Notes: a model not told the origin generated them from the letters alone. Positions 21,873-33,397 are shown, counted from the stretch's first letter. The stretch: DNA of 64,000 nt from Medicago truncatula (GCF_003473485.1 NC_053044.1:10118501-10182500), one strand, 5' to 3'. Program-made: numbers and translations.

Positions 21873-23048
21873 TTAAGGTGATATCAAACTCTCGTTGTAG
21901 ACAACTAGGGTAAAGAAACTGAAATGATTGATATTTTGAATATCAAGAATATTCAAAGTACCATTTTTGGAATCATACATAGTGACCATCCGTTTGTTAC
22001 TCCCCTGGCGCTGCCCAATAAAATCCACTACCATTTGGTCATCCTCAGAAATATACAGAACTAACGCATATGCTTGGGGAATCTGAGTTCCAACGTAAGA
22101 AACACTGTATAATTTAGTCCAAGAATCTATATTTCCATATTCCTTCATAACCCAAACATCAAAAAACATATCACAAGTACTACTTGCAGAGAGGCACAAG
22201 CAGTCCCTCAACACTCCCATCGACAAACGCCAAGATTCCCTATTCAAATCAGGGCTCGAAAGTATTTGGTAGGACTCGTTCACCAAATCAAGAGAAACAA
22301 TTTCATCACAATTTGATTTTGAAAGATCAGTAGTCAACCAATTAACAGTGTCACTCACAAATATTCCACTGTACCGAATAGCATTTTTAAATGGGAAGTC
22401 TTGTATCCTTCTCCAATAATCAGTGCCCAAAGTATGAACACTAACTTCTATTTTCCTTTCGTAATTAAGAAGGGAAACAACGAAGACCTTATACTCATCA
22501 GTGAAACGGTCATACCCAAAGCTATATGCGGAATACCAAAAACTTTTCTCCCCTTTCACAAAAAAAGGAGGCAATTTTGTTAATTTTCTGATGGAAGGGT
22601 TCCACAAAATAGCGGAACCATCATCTATGGTGAGGCAAAGGATTCCATCGCAAGAACTTATGTTGGTAGGATTTTCGAATTGAAATTTAGGGTAACTGAG
22701 TTGTGTCTGAGTAACCCCAGATTTTGAAAAAAAAGAGGAAATTGGGGAATCATAGAGAATTACCCGAGATGACAAGTCGGCAGGGCATACTATGAGGTGG
22801 TGGCGCTTGATTGATAAACGAAGGTGCTTCTTGGCGAATTTCGGATCTGAAATTAGGTAATTGAAGGATTTGCCAAGGCACCGAAGCTGCACTAGTAGCT
22901 TTACCGGAAGTCTGCACATAATTTCCACAATCAGATCGAATGGAAGAGTAGGTAAAGGCAGCACATATGTTAGGGTTCCGATGGCGGTTGTTTCCACCAT
23001 GAGTGACTGAGAAGAAACGACTTTGTCACTGCTGCTAACTGACGCCAT
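21873..23048 (-). CDS. F-box protein with FBA interaction domain
   Basis: Intact single-exon gene of 391 residues, starting at the ATG at 23046-23048 (MASVSSSDKVVSSQ). The F-box is at about residues 32-76 (LPTLPFDLIVEIMCRLPVKLL...LISDPKFAKKHL). The FBA region follows, with SSCDGILCLTIDDGS, ILWNPSIRKLTKLPPF, SFGYDRFTDEYKV, VHTLGTDYWRRIQDF, GIFVSDTVNWL and the conserved end YNESLISP. By family knowledge it would dock on Skp1/ASK in an SCF ubiquitin ligase; the target is unknown. It is a paralog of 8150-9268, with an N-terminal extension of about 15 residues. It lies between blocks A and B of a segmental duplication whose other copy (13.5-16.2 kb) has no such gene. Confidence 0.88.
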   Translation of the reverse strand: MASVSSSDKVVSSQSLMVETTAIGTLTYVLPLPTLPFDLIVEIMCRLPVKLLVQLRCLGKSFNYLISDPKFAKKHLRLSIKRHHLIVCPADLSSRVILYDSPISSFFSKSGVTQTQLSYPKFQFENPTNISSCDGILCLTIDDGSAILWNPSIRKLTKLPPFFVKGEKSFWYSAYSFGYDRFTDEYKVFVVSLLNYERKIEVSVHTLGTDYWRRIQDFPFKNAIRYSGIFVSDTVNWLTTDLSKSNCDEIVSLDLVNESYQILSSPDLNRESWRLSMGVLRDCLCLSASSTCDMFFDVWVMKEYGNIDSWTKLYSVSYVGTQIPQAYALVLYISEDDQMVVDFIGQRQGSNKRMVTMYDSKNGTLNILDIQNINHFSFFTLVVYNESLISP

Positions 23049-23329
23049 GTTTCACAACAAGCAATTAGTTCTGATTCGAAAGGTAATGTTAACACTTAAT
23101 AGCGAGAAATAGAAATAGGAGGCTTAAAAGTAGTGTTTTCGTTTCAAATCTCAATGGTCTCTATCATATTTGATTTTTTTTTTTTTGAGAATATTAAATT
23201 CAATAAATTAATTAAACTGTAATGGACCAAAATATAATAATTAATTAAACTGTAGTATTTAATTTTAATCTTCCACTAGTAAAATTAATAATGTTTTTTT
23301 TTTTTTTGAAATAGTTAAAATGGAATATA

Positions 23330-23600
23330 TTATCAACGAAAAGTGTATCTCCTAGCACAAGGTATTTAGGAAGAAACAAGGTCCAAACAATATTTACAAA
23401 AAGAAAACAAAAGAAATAAAATAACTATTAGTCTATGCCTAGCTCGGTGAACGAACTAAGCAACCAACCATGAAGATTGAAGGAAAGAGGCTTAAACTTT
23501 GGCTTCAACCACATAAACGTGAGGGCCTTAATGTTGTCAAACACCTGAATTACCGAACATGTTTTGTCCGTAAAAAGTCTATTATTTCTTTCTTTTGAGA
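23330..23600 (-). pseudogene. LINE 3'-end fragment (zf-RVT tail), second copy
   Basis: The duplicate of 15350-15640, coding on the minus strand for RNNRLFTDKTCSVIQVFDNIK and the following tail. It is a remnant only. Confidence 0.6.
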
Positions 23601-23724
23601 TGAAATTTAAACTATGTCTATTGAGATGTCAAACTCTTACCATTGAATTGCCACATCATGGATGCATATTTCACTATGTAGGTGCATGTAAGCGGAAAAA
23701 TTTTGTTTTTAAAAAAAAACAAAA

Positions 23725-23852
23725 TGCCGAAATTGTTAGGCCGGATGCCATGACCGGGGTTCGAACCCCGGTGCCTCCACTTGTGTGTGTGAGTTTTATA
23801 ATGGCTTTGCCATTTCGTCTATCTACAAAAAAAAAAAAAAAAAAAAAAAAAA
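23725..23852 (+). mobile_element. tRNA-derived SINE inserted in block B copy 2
   Basis: Contains a B box inside 'accggggttcgaaccccggt', then 'tgtgtgtgtgagttttataa', 'tttcgtctatctac' and an A run of about 25. The equivalent position in copy 1 (about 15755-15770) lacks it. The 5' A-box part is missing or decayed, so it is 5'-truncated and is not a tRNA gene. Confidence 0.75.
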
Positions 23853-24345
23853 GAGCAATTATGAACGAAAAAAAAAAAGTTATGCATTTTAGCATATTCT
23901 TCAATTATGTCTTCAATTTGGGTTTTCCGGTTTGAATCCTGGATCCCACGAAAAAAAATAGTATATATGTTGATTGAATTTTAAATAGTATATGTGTTTT
24001 TGATAAACCCAACGTCTCACAAAAAACAAAAAAAAGATTCCACCACAATTTCAAATCAATTCAATTTAAAGATGTTTTTGATAACTTATTTAAAGCTAAA
24101 ATGCTACCGTTATTTGTCTAGTTTTTTTTTTTTTTTAAAAGTCATACAACAAAATATAGAATGCTACAATGCAATGAATATAGATCATACTAAATTAACG
24201 GATTTAAATAAATGCATTGATGTGAATATTATAAGTTATAACACACTATCATTTACATGGAAATTAATTATATGTGTTTTAATTCAAATAAATGACTCCT
24301 TGGGAAGAAAAAAAATCAAATAAATGACAAAAGTTCAGCCTACAT

Positions 24346-26600
24346 AAAGAAAAGCTTAAAAAAAACACCACTCTTTTCACTCAACCACAAAGTTGTTGAT
24401 TCAACTTTTGTTGCCCTCATGAGAATTTCTTTAGTGAATGATGTGCAAATACTTTTTTAAATACTCTTTGATTCATGAGAGAGGTCCTGTGATCCAGACG
24501 AGTCTTAGGAGTCCAATTCACGTAAAAAGGATAAATATTTATTTTTTTAGAAGAAAAAATATTATTGAAGAACATGAGAAGATCATATAACTATATAAAT
24601 TTAATACCCAATTCCACCTTATAATACTTAAGTTCTAACAACTTATCGCATAGATTTATTCACGGAACCTGGAAAATATTTTTAAGAATAGTGAGATAGA
24701 GACTAAATTTTCTAATTTGTTTTTTGGAACTAAAAACTGCTTTTAGTTTTCAGAGAAACTAAATTGGATCTCAATTTTTATACGAAACTAAATTTTGTTT
24801 TCACTCAAAATTCAATTGTGTCATCATTCACTATGTTAACCTATAAATGTGCAATAACATATTTTTAATCAAACAATTTTTTTGTCAAAAATATATAATA
24901 CCAATTAACATCTCATTATTGTATTTATAGCAATAACAATGACAATCAAACAGTTTCAACGCAAAGATGTATACGACAACATGTATTTCAAAGTAAATAA
25001 GGATGCGAACGAACTTTCTTTTGTATAAAAAAAAATAATATGTGGACTTTCTTGCTTTTTAAATTTGAAACCTTGACCATTATTTCCTTTATTTGCATTC
25101 CCGCATATTTCATCTATTGTAGATCAAAATTTGTACATTTTTTTTGTTGCGTACATCTGTAACTCATTTACTAAAGACAAAAAGTGGAGGAATTTGAAAC
25201 AATATAAGCATGCATTTTGTCATCTCATCATAACACATTGACGTTTTTCCATGGTTTGATCCGACCAAAGACCAAAACCGAAGGAATTTAAAATAAATAA
25301 TTGACTTTTTTAGTTATTTAAATATAAAAAACCAAGTAAATGACATAAAACGCTAAGAAGACAATTCATCATAATGTTTAGAGTTCTGCGGGAGTAGACA
25401 ATAGGTTGGATCATCATATTTGGCTAAAAGAAACCTCCCAAATGAAATCGACACCATATTTTGATGCAAAACCTTAAGACATTAGGTATACGGGTCATCT
25501 CACTAACATTTTGCTTAAAATCTACTATTGCATCCAACGTAGAAGTTTAAATCACACATGACACATTAACACATCTCTTCTTAAGTATGAGACTCTTTGT
25601 ATTTGTGACTTTGTGAGATAGCCTAATAACGTCAGAGGCACAACATGGTAAAAAAGGTGGGATGGTGGGAATTTCAAAGAGGGTTTTTTTCTTTCTTTCT
25701 TTCATGAAAACAGAGAAAGTAAATTAGAAAAAGAAATAAGATGAAAAAGGAATTTGAACATAGAGAAGTAATAAGTGAAAATAATAAGTTTTTTTTTTTA
25801 CAAAAATAAAACGACATTCATCCATTCAAATTGGTAGAATACATCAGAATCAACATGGTAAAAAAGGATAGATGTTGTTTGATTGATTTCTTTTCATTTC
25901 CATAAAGAAATCAACAAATTTAGTTCCCAAATTATTTTTTTAGATCTGTTCAATCAATATATGTTTTAGGGTTTTCGTTTTACCCTTAATTCTAAATTGA
26001 TTATGTCTTGTGAAAAAATGTGGACTCGATAACTTAGGATTTCATCAAAGTAAAAAAGGTAGTTGATTTCTTAGAGAAGATTATATATGAAACAATTGGC
26101 AGTTTTTAGGGGTGATTTTCACCTGCACACGCCAATTTCAGATTAGCACCGAAAGACTTTGTTGGGCTAAGTTTTCCAGTAGTGGGTGTGATTCTAAAAA
26201 CAAGGTTAAAATTGGTATTCTCTATGGTTTATAGGGATGGAGGAATAATTGTAGGGGTATGAGGTAAAACTTTCGAAATTGCGCCTAAACAGCCAGACCT
26301 GACAAATCGGGCCCATTTAGTACGGTAGATTTTTTATTTTTTATTTTATGAATATTACAATAGAATTTAAATGTATTTATTTTTTCTCCAGGATTATTTC
26401 TTAGAAATTAAAAAGCAAAATCTAGAAGACTTTGATACTTGGTCAATCCTTCAAAAAAAAAAAAAAAAAACTTTGATACTTGTTCACGATGAAAATATAT
26501 TATTGGCCCTTGGAGGATAGAAGTACCGTTTTCTTAAGAGATAAGATTCACTAGCTTAAGAGTTAAGTAATAACAACCCTATTAAAACATTGAGCAACCC
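24346..26600. other. AT-rich intergenic DNA, no gene seen
   Basis: About 2.2 kb between block B copy 2 and the first F-box/DUF295 gene. I found no open frame with a domain, no tRNA and no terminal repeats. 'ttcatccattcaaattggtagaata' near 25818 has a retroelement-tail look but cannot be assigned. Confidence 0.5.
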
Positions 26601-26613
26601 TAGTATGTAAGCC

Positions 26614-26621
26614 TATAAAAG
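26614..26621 (+). promoter_or_regulatory. Candidate TATA box for the F-box/DUF295 gene at 26815
   Basis: 'tataaaag' within 'gcctataaaagggcattgag', about 200 bp before the start codon. This would give a 5' leader of roughly 170 nt if used. It is a sequence match only. Confidence 0.45.
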
Positions 26622-26814
26622 GGCATTGAGCAACCACTGTGTATTTGTGAACAAAAATACACAAAATTCTCTCTTAACTGATATCATTCATTGGCTTAAG
26701 ATTCTCTTCATCTCAATTCTGTCTTGCTGCGATATCACTCAATCGTTTGGCTCCTTTACCGTTACTAAGACACAGTCACCATCACAACACCATCATTCTG
26801 CATCAACTTCTTTC

Positions 26815-28005
26815 ATGGCAACTGAGGTAGACTGGTCTGAACTTCCTAAAGAACTTCTGAATCTCATATCACAATGCATTGACAACGAACTCGACCTTAT
26901 TCATTTTCGATCAATTTGTTCAACGTGGCGCTCTTCCTCCATCCCAAATCACCATAGTAACATCTCATCCTTCAAATTCCCCAAATATATTCCTCCACCA
27001 TATTCCACAAAAAACGACGACAATGATATCATCCATTTCATCAAAAACAGCAACTCTCCATTCGACAGCTTCTCCAAACGCAGTCTCTTCCTTGTCAAAG
27101 CACCACCACATCAAACCGTAGTTCTTCGTCCTTGGTTGATGCAAATATGCCCAAGCTCACTCCCAAACAAGCGTGGCAAAATTATGCTCACATACTCACA
27201 CCCACCCATCAGACATGAATCAGCAAAACAACTACAAGAAACCTTAATTGAACGTGCTGACGTGCTTGACTTCAACAAACTCTCCGTCCTTCATTTAGGA
27301 ACCCGTTACATCTCCAACCAATACGGAAAGTGCCCTGAAACCGCCCTTGCTGTCACGTGCCATGGGAAAAACCCTCTCTTACTCGGCACATTGAGTCATT
27401 TTTCCCATCTGCCAGTGATTTTTCGTGGCTGCAACGAGCAGTGGAAGCTGTTCTCCAATTTATCAACTGTCCGTGGAGACATCTGCTTGTTTAAAGGGCG
27501 GTTCTACGTGGTAGAAATGTCCGGAAGAACAGTTAAGATTGGACCAGACTTGACCATGGTATTAGTGGCTCAACCTTTATATAATCTTCTTGGTGACAGT
27601 CTCATCAGAAAAATGCTGGTGGAGAGCGAGGGTGAGTTGTTGTTATTGGACATTTATCAATCATTGTATCAATTCAGAATTGATTTTTTTAAGCTTGATG
27701 AGAAGGAGAAGAAGTGGGTGAAGTTGATGGATTATGATAAGAAGTTAGAGAAGTGGAAGTTGAAGAATTTTGGGGATATGGTTTTTTTCTTGGGGAGTGG
27801 ATGTTCATTTTCTGCTTCTGCTTCAGATCTGTGTCTTACCAAAGGAAATTGTGTTATCTTTATTGATTATTACGTCTTATCTAGGGACGATTTAACACAC
27901 GGGTATCGTGTTTTTCACTTGGAACGAAATCAGCTTTCGCGTGTGTCTGAATATCCCGAATATTTTAACTTGTTCTTGCCACCGAAGTGGATCCTCAAAA
28001 TTTGA
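26815..28005 (+). CDS. F-box/DUF295 protein (SKIP23-like family)
   Basis: Intact single-exon gene of 396 residues. The start at 26815 (MATEVDWSELPKELL) is chosen because it aligns with MAEVDWSDLPKELL at 39453 and MEELDWSALPRELL at 30400. The frame stays open upstream, but only from a TTG. The N-terminal F-box is at about residues 4-42 (DWSELPKELLNLISQ...RSICSTWRSS). The DUF295 C-terminal half carries LVESEGELLLLDIY and the signature GDMVFFLGSGCSFSASASDL followed by KGNCVIFIDYY. It ends FNLFLPPKWILKI. By family knowledge these are F-box proteins of the SKIP23 type, thought to act as SCF substrate receptors; the target is unknown. It is the most diverged of the four DUF295 loci here, with two more tandem members downstream at 30.4 and 39.5 kb. 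Confidence 0.88.
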   Translation: MATEVDWSELPKELLNLISQCIDNELDLIHFRSICSTWRSSSIPNHHSNISSFKFPKYIPPPYSTKNDDNDIIHFIKNSNSPFDSFSKRSLFLVKAPPHQTVVLRPWLMQICPSSLPNKRGKIMLTYSHPPIRHESAKQLQETLIERADVLDFNKLSVLHLGTRYISNQYGKCPETALAVTCHGKNPLLLGTLSHFSHLPVIFRGCNEQWKLFSNLSTVRGDICLFKGRFYVVEMSGRTVKIGPDLTMVLVAQPLYNLLGDSLIRKMLVESEGELLLLDIYQSLYQFRIDFFKLDEKEKKWVKLMDYDKKLEKWKLKNFGDMVFFLGSGCSFSASASDLCLTKGNCVIFIDYYVLSRDDLTHGYRVFHLERNQLSRVSEYPEYFNLFLPPKWILKI

Positions 28006-30060
28006 ATTCGTAACACAATATGTTATCTTCCATTGGAAGGTTTCTAATGTAATAGGGATTCATAGTGCATTATTGTTCTTATTTTATGTTGTTAGATTGG
28101 ATAAACGTGTTCACTATTACTTAGACGAAAAAAAATGTTACATTGACTATAACTCTATAAGTATCTGAACACTTCGGAATTTTCAAAGCTTATTCATTTT
28201 TTATAAATGCAGCGAACATTTTCAGAAATCTTTATCTATTTGATGCATTTTGTTTTGAGGGAAACTAGATGTATGCATGTAGGAATAGAGTTGGCGATGC
28301 AGTATGTATAAGAGCTATCAAGACAACATCTTTTAAATGAGAGGCTTGATCGGAACCTAATTGAGACGCTACTACTGCTAAAGCAATATAAATGGTCATT
28401 TATGTTGTGTAACATGTAAAGGATTCTCATGATGTAATCAAGTGTAGTTGTAGGGCATGATCATAATCAATGTTGGTAGTGGTAGGATGTATATTTTTTA
28501 TTGAATGAGGAATTTTAAAAGGATGCAAACATTATGGTTTGTGAATTTTTAGTTGGTGATGTATATTTAGAAAGACCTGTTTTGAGTAGGAATGGCAAAA
28601 CGGCCTGGTCCGGTCCGTTTTGACCTGTCCCGTTTAGCCACAGCCAAAAGCGGGATGATGTTGTTTGGAGAGTTTCTTGAAGCTTGAAACTGTATTTTGT
28701 TTCAATTTAGAGCTGGTTTTTAAAAGTGTTTTGGAAAAATACTTTGTAAACCATTAAAACAGAAATAGAAGAGAATATGGATAGAAACATCATTGCGTAA
28801 ATGAAAAACAATATTCAGAGTTACAAAGGAGACTTTATAATCTGAAAGGGAGAAATAATTAGTCCTTCACAGTCCATGTGTGATGTATGATGGTTCAAAA
28901 TGAGGGAATAAAATTGGTATCTTAGTGACTGCGAGTGTTTCCGTCGCAGCAATGCAGAGGGAACAATTCGAAACCTTTGCTGTAACAACGTTTTGTCCTT
29001 ATATGTTCTAATTCATCGTACACTATCCTTGCCTTATTCTTGTACCTTTGAGAAACTCTTCTATGAGCTCAACTCTGAATGAAAAATATTTAGACATACT
29101 CACATTAACGAGAGAAAAATTAAATAAAGAGAATTTAATTAATTTATGTTGATTAATATAATTAAATTATCATTTGACGTGAGTGTTTCCAAATCTTTTT
29201 CATTTAGAGTTGTGATTGTGATCAGAGAAGACTTTCTTTTGTGCCTTTTGGTCTTTCTCATGTCTTTGGCCTGTCAAGGATTAACATATCCCTAATCATT
29301 GTCTTGTACGGATTTAAGGAGTGTCATATCTTGGTCTTCAAACAACAACCAGTTGGCCCCACTCTAACATGTTCTTTGTGTGGTCATACAAGCATTGTTC
29401 AATGCTACAACATCCAAAATGATGTTACACCATTCTCCTAGTTTTCACCAAATGAAACAACTTGCATAATCAACCAAACACTAGCCAGCTTTGGGGTTTA
29501 AATGCAAAATAATAACCAACAGTTATGTAGGTTGTCAATTGTTCTTCATTGAAGCGGTGTACCAATGCTCAAGTCAACATGGTTTCAAGGAGCTTTTATA
29601 TATTTTTCCATTATGAAGTGGATACATGTTTTTATAGTGAGTCACTCTCTTTATATATTATTGAGCATGCCAAATAGGAATAAACGGTTAACCGGTTGAA
29701 CCAGACGATCGTTTGGATGACCCATATTGACTATGAACGTCTTATTCTATATTCCACATCTCTTCGATAATGTAGGGAATTCGTGGCTGAACTTATGCAC
29801 CTCATTGAACCTTTGAACCCGATACCAGATCGTTGACCCTATGATTGAGCCTTGGAATCCTAAATAGAATGAAATGCTGTATTTTTTTTTAAGTAGTTTA
29901 GTGGATAGACACGCACACTATAATTGTAAAGAAGTGATGAATCTCGCATTGGAACTCCAACTTCTACATACTAATGTGTATGGAGTTCATCATCCGAACT
30001 AGGACCAGGACTAGTACATTTTTTTATCCTAGGCCAAAAGTGTATTAATAAAAAATTGTG
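28006..30060. other. Intergenic DNA between two F-box/DUF295 genes
   Basis: I see no supported gene. A phrase around 28590-28640 ('ggcaaaacggcctggtccgg') looks like a dispersed-repeat terminus, but no partner was found. Short open frames here have no domains. Confidence 0.45.
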
Positions 30061-30067
30061 CAATTAG

Positions 30068-30166
30068 TCCCCGTGAGCTTAACCAAATTGGTAGGACAAT
30101 GCATAATAAATGTAGGGGTCAAGGTTTGTAATCTCGACCCACTTATTTACCATAAAAAAAAAAAAA
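30068..30166 (+). mobile_element. tRNA-derived SINE, diverged
   Basis: Starts 'ccccgtgagcttaaccaaat', has 'ggtaggacaatgcataataa' and a decayed B box ('aaggtttgtaatctcgaccc'), and ends in an A run. It belongs to the family of the young copy at 38740-38878. Confidence 0.65.
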
Positions 30167-30399
30167 GTGAATTTTTAGCAACTATACTATTTAAAAAAAA
30201 AACATGTACAATTGGATTTCGTAAAATGTTGGGAAAAAATTAATTAATAAAAAAATTTAAATTTTTAATGTTAGGAATGGTAATGTTTTAACGACCATCC
30301 CGTTTTATTCTAGGGCTTTTTTTTGCTATTTTCCATTAACTAAAAACTCTAAAAGAAACAAGGCAGACATCAGCAGCTGCAGCTGCAGCAACATCACCC

Positions 30400-31539
30400 A
30401 TGGAGGAGTTAGACTGGTCTGCTCTCCCAAGGGAGCTTCTAAATCTGATATCAAAAGGAATTGACAACAAGATCGATCTCATTCGCTTTCGATCGGTATG
30501 TTCCAATTGGCGTCGCTCTTCCTCCGTCTCAAATCACCATCTCAATTTAACTATCAAGTTTCCACTCCTTGATTTCTCATATATACTCTCTAATCCCATC
30601 GACACCACCAATACTTTATTCTTTTCCCTGTCCAGACGTAGTATCTTCCTCATCAAACCACAGCAACACCAACACCAATTAACCCTTGATCGTCCTTGGT
30701 TGTTGCGAATTACCCAAAACGAAAGTGGAAAAATCAAACTCTTCCTCCCACTCATGTCATATCACTCACCTTCAATCTCTTTTTATCTTCCTCATCTACT
30801 TGATTTCAACAATCTATCGGTCCGACATTTAGGAACTGATTTTTTCGTGGGCAGCGAGTTCTTTTTCCTCAATAAATCATCATTTTTCTCCAATTACATG
30901 TACCCTGAAAAGGTTATTTCCGTTGGAGAAAAACCACTCGCTATTGGCATATTAAAACCCTGTACCCCTCAGCCAGTTCTTTTTCGCTGCAGTGATGAGT
31001 GTTGGAAGCAGATCTCCGACATCTCGACCACCTTTGGAGATATCTGTGTGTTTAGAGGGCAGATTTACGTTGTTGATAAACGTGGAAGGACAGTTAAGAT
31101 TCGACTGGATTCCACGGTTGATTTAGTGGCTCAACATGTTGTAGGTGGTGGGGATAGAAAGTTGCTGGTAGAGAGTGACGGTGAGTTGTTGTTAGTCGAC
31201 ATTTACGAGTGTTTACGTTTTAGTATTGAAGTGTTCAGGTTTCATGAGAAAGAGAAGAAATGGGTGAAGTTGAAAAATTTAGGGGATAGGGTTTTGTTCC
31301 TTGTGAATGGATGTTCATTTTCTGCTTCTGCTTCAGATTTGTGTGTTTCCAAAGGGAATTGTGTCATCTTTATTGACGATGCGTTCCTATCTCTTCTAGG
31401 AACGTGCAATGTGGGAATCGTGTCTTTCATTTGGATCAAGGTCGGCTTTCGTCTATGTCTCGTTATCCTGAATACTTCAACTTGTTCTGGCCACCTCCGG
31501 ATTGGATCTTCAAAAGCTGAGTATGCCATCTTGCATTGA
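30400..31539 (+). CDS. F-box/DUF295 protein with a frameshifted C-terminus
   Basis: An open frame of 379 residues from ATG 30400 (MEELDWSALPRELLNLISKG). The F-box is at about residues 4-42. The DUF295 core is intact, with FGDICVFRGQIYVVDKRGRTVKI, LLVESDGELLLVDIY, and GDRVLFLVNGCSFSASASDL followed by KGNCVIFIDDA. After about residue 330 the family C-terminus is out of frame. Relative to 39453-40532 there is a net 5-base insertion around 31385-31420. The usual ending (VFHLDQGR...EYFNLF.PPPDWI.KS) is still readable in another frame up to a TGA at 31518-31520, while this frame runs on to 31539. The protein could still be made with about 50 novel C-terminal residues, or the gene may be a young pseudogene. 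A third of the duplicated DUF295-PPR module; its PPR part is not present next to it. Confidence 0.7.
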   Translation: MEELDWSALPRELLNLISKGIDNKIDLIRFRSVCSNWRRSSSVSNHHLNLTIKFPLLDFSYILSNPIDTTNTLFFSLSRRSIFLIKPQQHQHQLTLDRPWLLRITQNESGKIKLFLPLMSYHSPSISFYLPHLLDFNNLSVRHLGTDFFVGSEFFFLNKSSFFSNYMYPEKVISVGEKPLAIGILKPCTPQPVLFRCSDECWKQISDISTTFGDICVFRGQIYVVDKRGRTVKIRLDSTVDLVAQHVVGGGDRKLLVESDGELLLVDIYECLRFSIEVFRFHEKEKKWVKLKNLGDRVLFLVNGCSFSASASDLCVSKGNCVIFIDDAFLSLLGTCNVGIVSFIWIKVGFRLCLVILNTSTCSGHLRIGSSKAEYAILH

Positions 31540-33022
31540 AAGGCATCTAATAGGATTGCCATCTTGCATTATTTAGCTTAGTTGAACTTGTTTGATTGGA
31601 TAAACTTTTTGGCTAGTACTTTTTCTAATATGGCAAGTTTTTATTATGAAGTTTCTAAACTAGATGTAACAAACAAAGATTATGGGTTTGATTATCGTAT
31701 TTTATTGTTGTTACTTTTGCAGAAGAAGTTATGTTAGTTTGATTGAATCTTTACCACTTGCATCTCAATTAATCAGATACACTTGCATCTCAACTGATTT
31801 TACTTTAGGTTGATCATCTCTAGTGGTTCGGGATTTAATGTATATGTTCCACTTTATTTAACAGTTCATATCTTCTTAGACCCCAAAAGAGAGATAAGTA
31901 TTAAGAGTTAAGGTTTTATAATTCTGAATTCTCCTTAACACTGTGTGACTTACTCAATGCTTATGAATTAAAGATCATTTCCTCAACACTTCTCTTTTTT
32001 TAAAAGGGCCACTATAAACATGGATGGACTGCTCCATTGTTTACCAAACCTTATCTTTTTATTTAAGAGGTTTAGTTTTAGAATATAATCAATTAACCCT
32101 CTCCCATTGTTTGGAATCTTATTTTCTCGATCTGTCGTCTCTATGTGTTTGACTTGCCAACATGTTACGTTATTTTGACATAAAACTCTTGGTTTCTTGT
32201 TTACTCATTGGAATGAACATTATGAGAAATGAGGTTCTAAATAACCTATCTAAGACCAGGTTCTTTCCTCTATGTTTCTTGTTTACTTGTACTTAGATTA
32301 GCCTAGACATTATATATTAGGATTTTGATCTTCTCATTTACTTTCTAACAGGGGTGATAGAAAGAATGAAGACGAGAGACAACACCGTCTGGTTAATCCG
32401 CAAAACATGGCAATGTGCAAATTTAATCTTTTACTTTTTCAGACAATATGGTAGTTATATATTGCCAAGAGTTATAATTTCTAATCAATTTTTTAGTCTT
32501 ATTCGGTTCCCACTACACAAAATTTGATGTATTGAGAAGAGTTATAATTTCCAATTGAACTGCAGGAAAAATTTTAATCTGTTAATGCAATTTTCTGTTT
32601 CTTGTCATCCTTGTTTCTTTAGCTATGAAGTCTTGATTTTATTGTACCTATCTGATTGCATAAACCTGTGATTGCTTGTTCTCATGTACTTTATGAGTTA
32701 AAAAGAATAATGTGCTTCTCAGTCTGTAATTAGAAGCAAAGTTACAATCAAAAGCTTTACATTAAACCCCTTAATAGAACTATTTCTGGTTCCTAATTGT
32801 ACATGTCACGAAACTGGGCGTTTTATGTAGAAGTAGCCTCCTTTGTATTTCGCATCCTTAGCACCTTTGCCAAAATAATTTATACATTTGCTTATTTTTT
32901 TATTTTTTTTCAAAATTGTATATATTCTCAATGTAATTCTTCTTTTAGGTATGAAGATTCATTTATGAATATCCTGCAAACTTTTATAATTGGAGTGACC
33001 TAGTTTTTTAAATACAAATAAA
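31540..33022. repeat. 3' flank of the F-box/DUF295 gene, duplicated elsewhere
   Basis: I see no gene. Segments match the flank of the other modules: 32440-32520 to 60965-61045 ('gccaagagttataatttcta'), 32690-32790 to 61250-61340 ('gagttaaaaagaata', 'gaagcaaagttacaatcaa'), and 31860-32330 to 43790-44230 ('gtttgacttgccaacatgtt'). It ends at the target site of the chromovirus. Confidence 0.6.
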
Positions 33023-33027
33023 GAATG

Positions 33028-33397
33028 TGTTATGAGATATCAGAACAAAAATTGAAATAATAATAAGAATCAAGCAATTAAATGGAGTATTGCTTGTCCA
33101 CTGATTTCATTCAATTCACTTAACAGAAAAATACTGGAAATGGCTAACAAGCCAGTACAATGAACAGAAAGATAAGGTAGAATAGAGAAAATAAGGAAAG
33201 AGAGAGAAAGTGATATCACACAAAAATGCACACCACATTCATTCTACTACCACTACTTAATATCCCTTCATTTACTAACAAACTGGGACCACATTGGATG
33301 ACTCCCTTTGATCCTGTAGCTACGTCTCAATCCCTTCTTATTTGCCATGTCATCATTTGCACCACTTTTATCAATTGGGCCTTCCACACTCATAACA
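33028..33397 (-). repeat. 3' LTR of the chromovirus
   Basis: This is 370 bp and identical to the other LTR except at one position. The polyprotein frame enters it and stops at 33268, so about 130 bp of the LTR are also coding. Confidence 0.95.

Larger units (their letters stand above)
23274..24345. repeat. Segmental duplication block B, copy 2
   Basis: This matches 15312-16250 from 'ccactagtaaaattaataatg' to 'gcctacataaagaaa'. It contains the second LINE 3' fragment and a SINE absent from copy 1. Beyond the right end the two loci diverge: copia fragment in copy 1, unrelated sequence here. Confidence 0.8.

Noticed and set aside
8150-23048. Possible S-locus (SLF-type) F-box cluster
   Set aside because: FBA F-box proteins resemble SLF proteins, but no S-RNase is present and the family is large and general. 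There is no evidence for self-incompatibility.
23750-23790. tRNA T-arm-like 'ggttcgaacccc'
   Set aside because: Only the B box is present, followed by a SINE-like tail and an A run, and the insert is missing from the duplicated copy.
28590-28660. Possible hAT terminus around 'ggcaaaacggcctggtccgg'
   Set aside because: No opposite terminus or target duplication was found.
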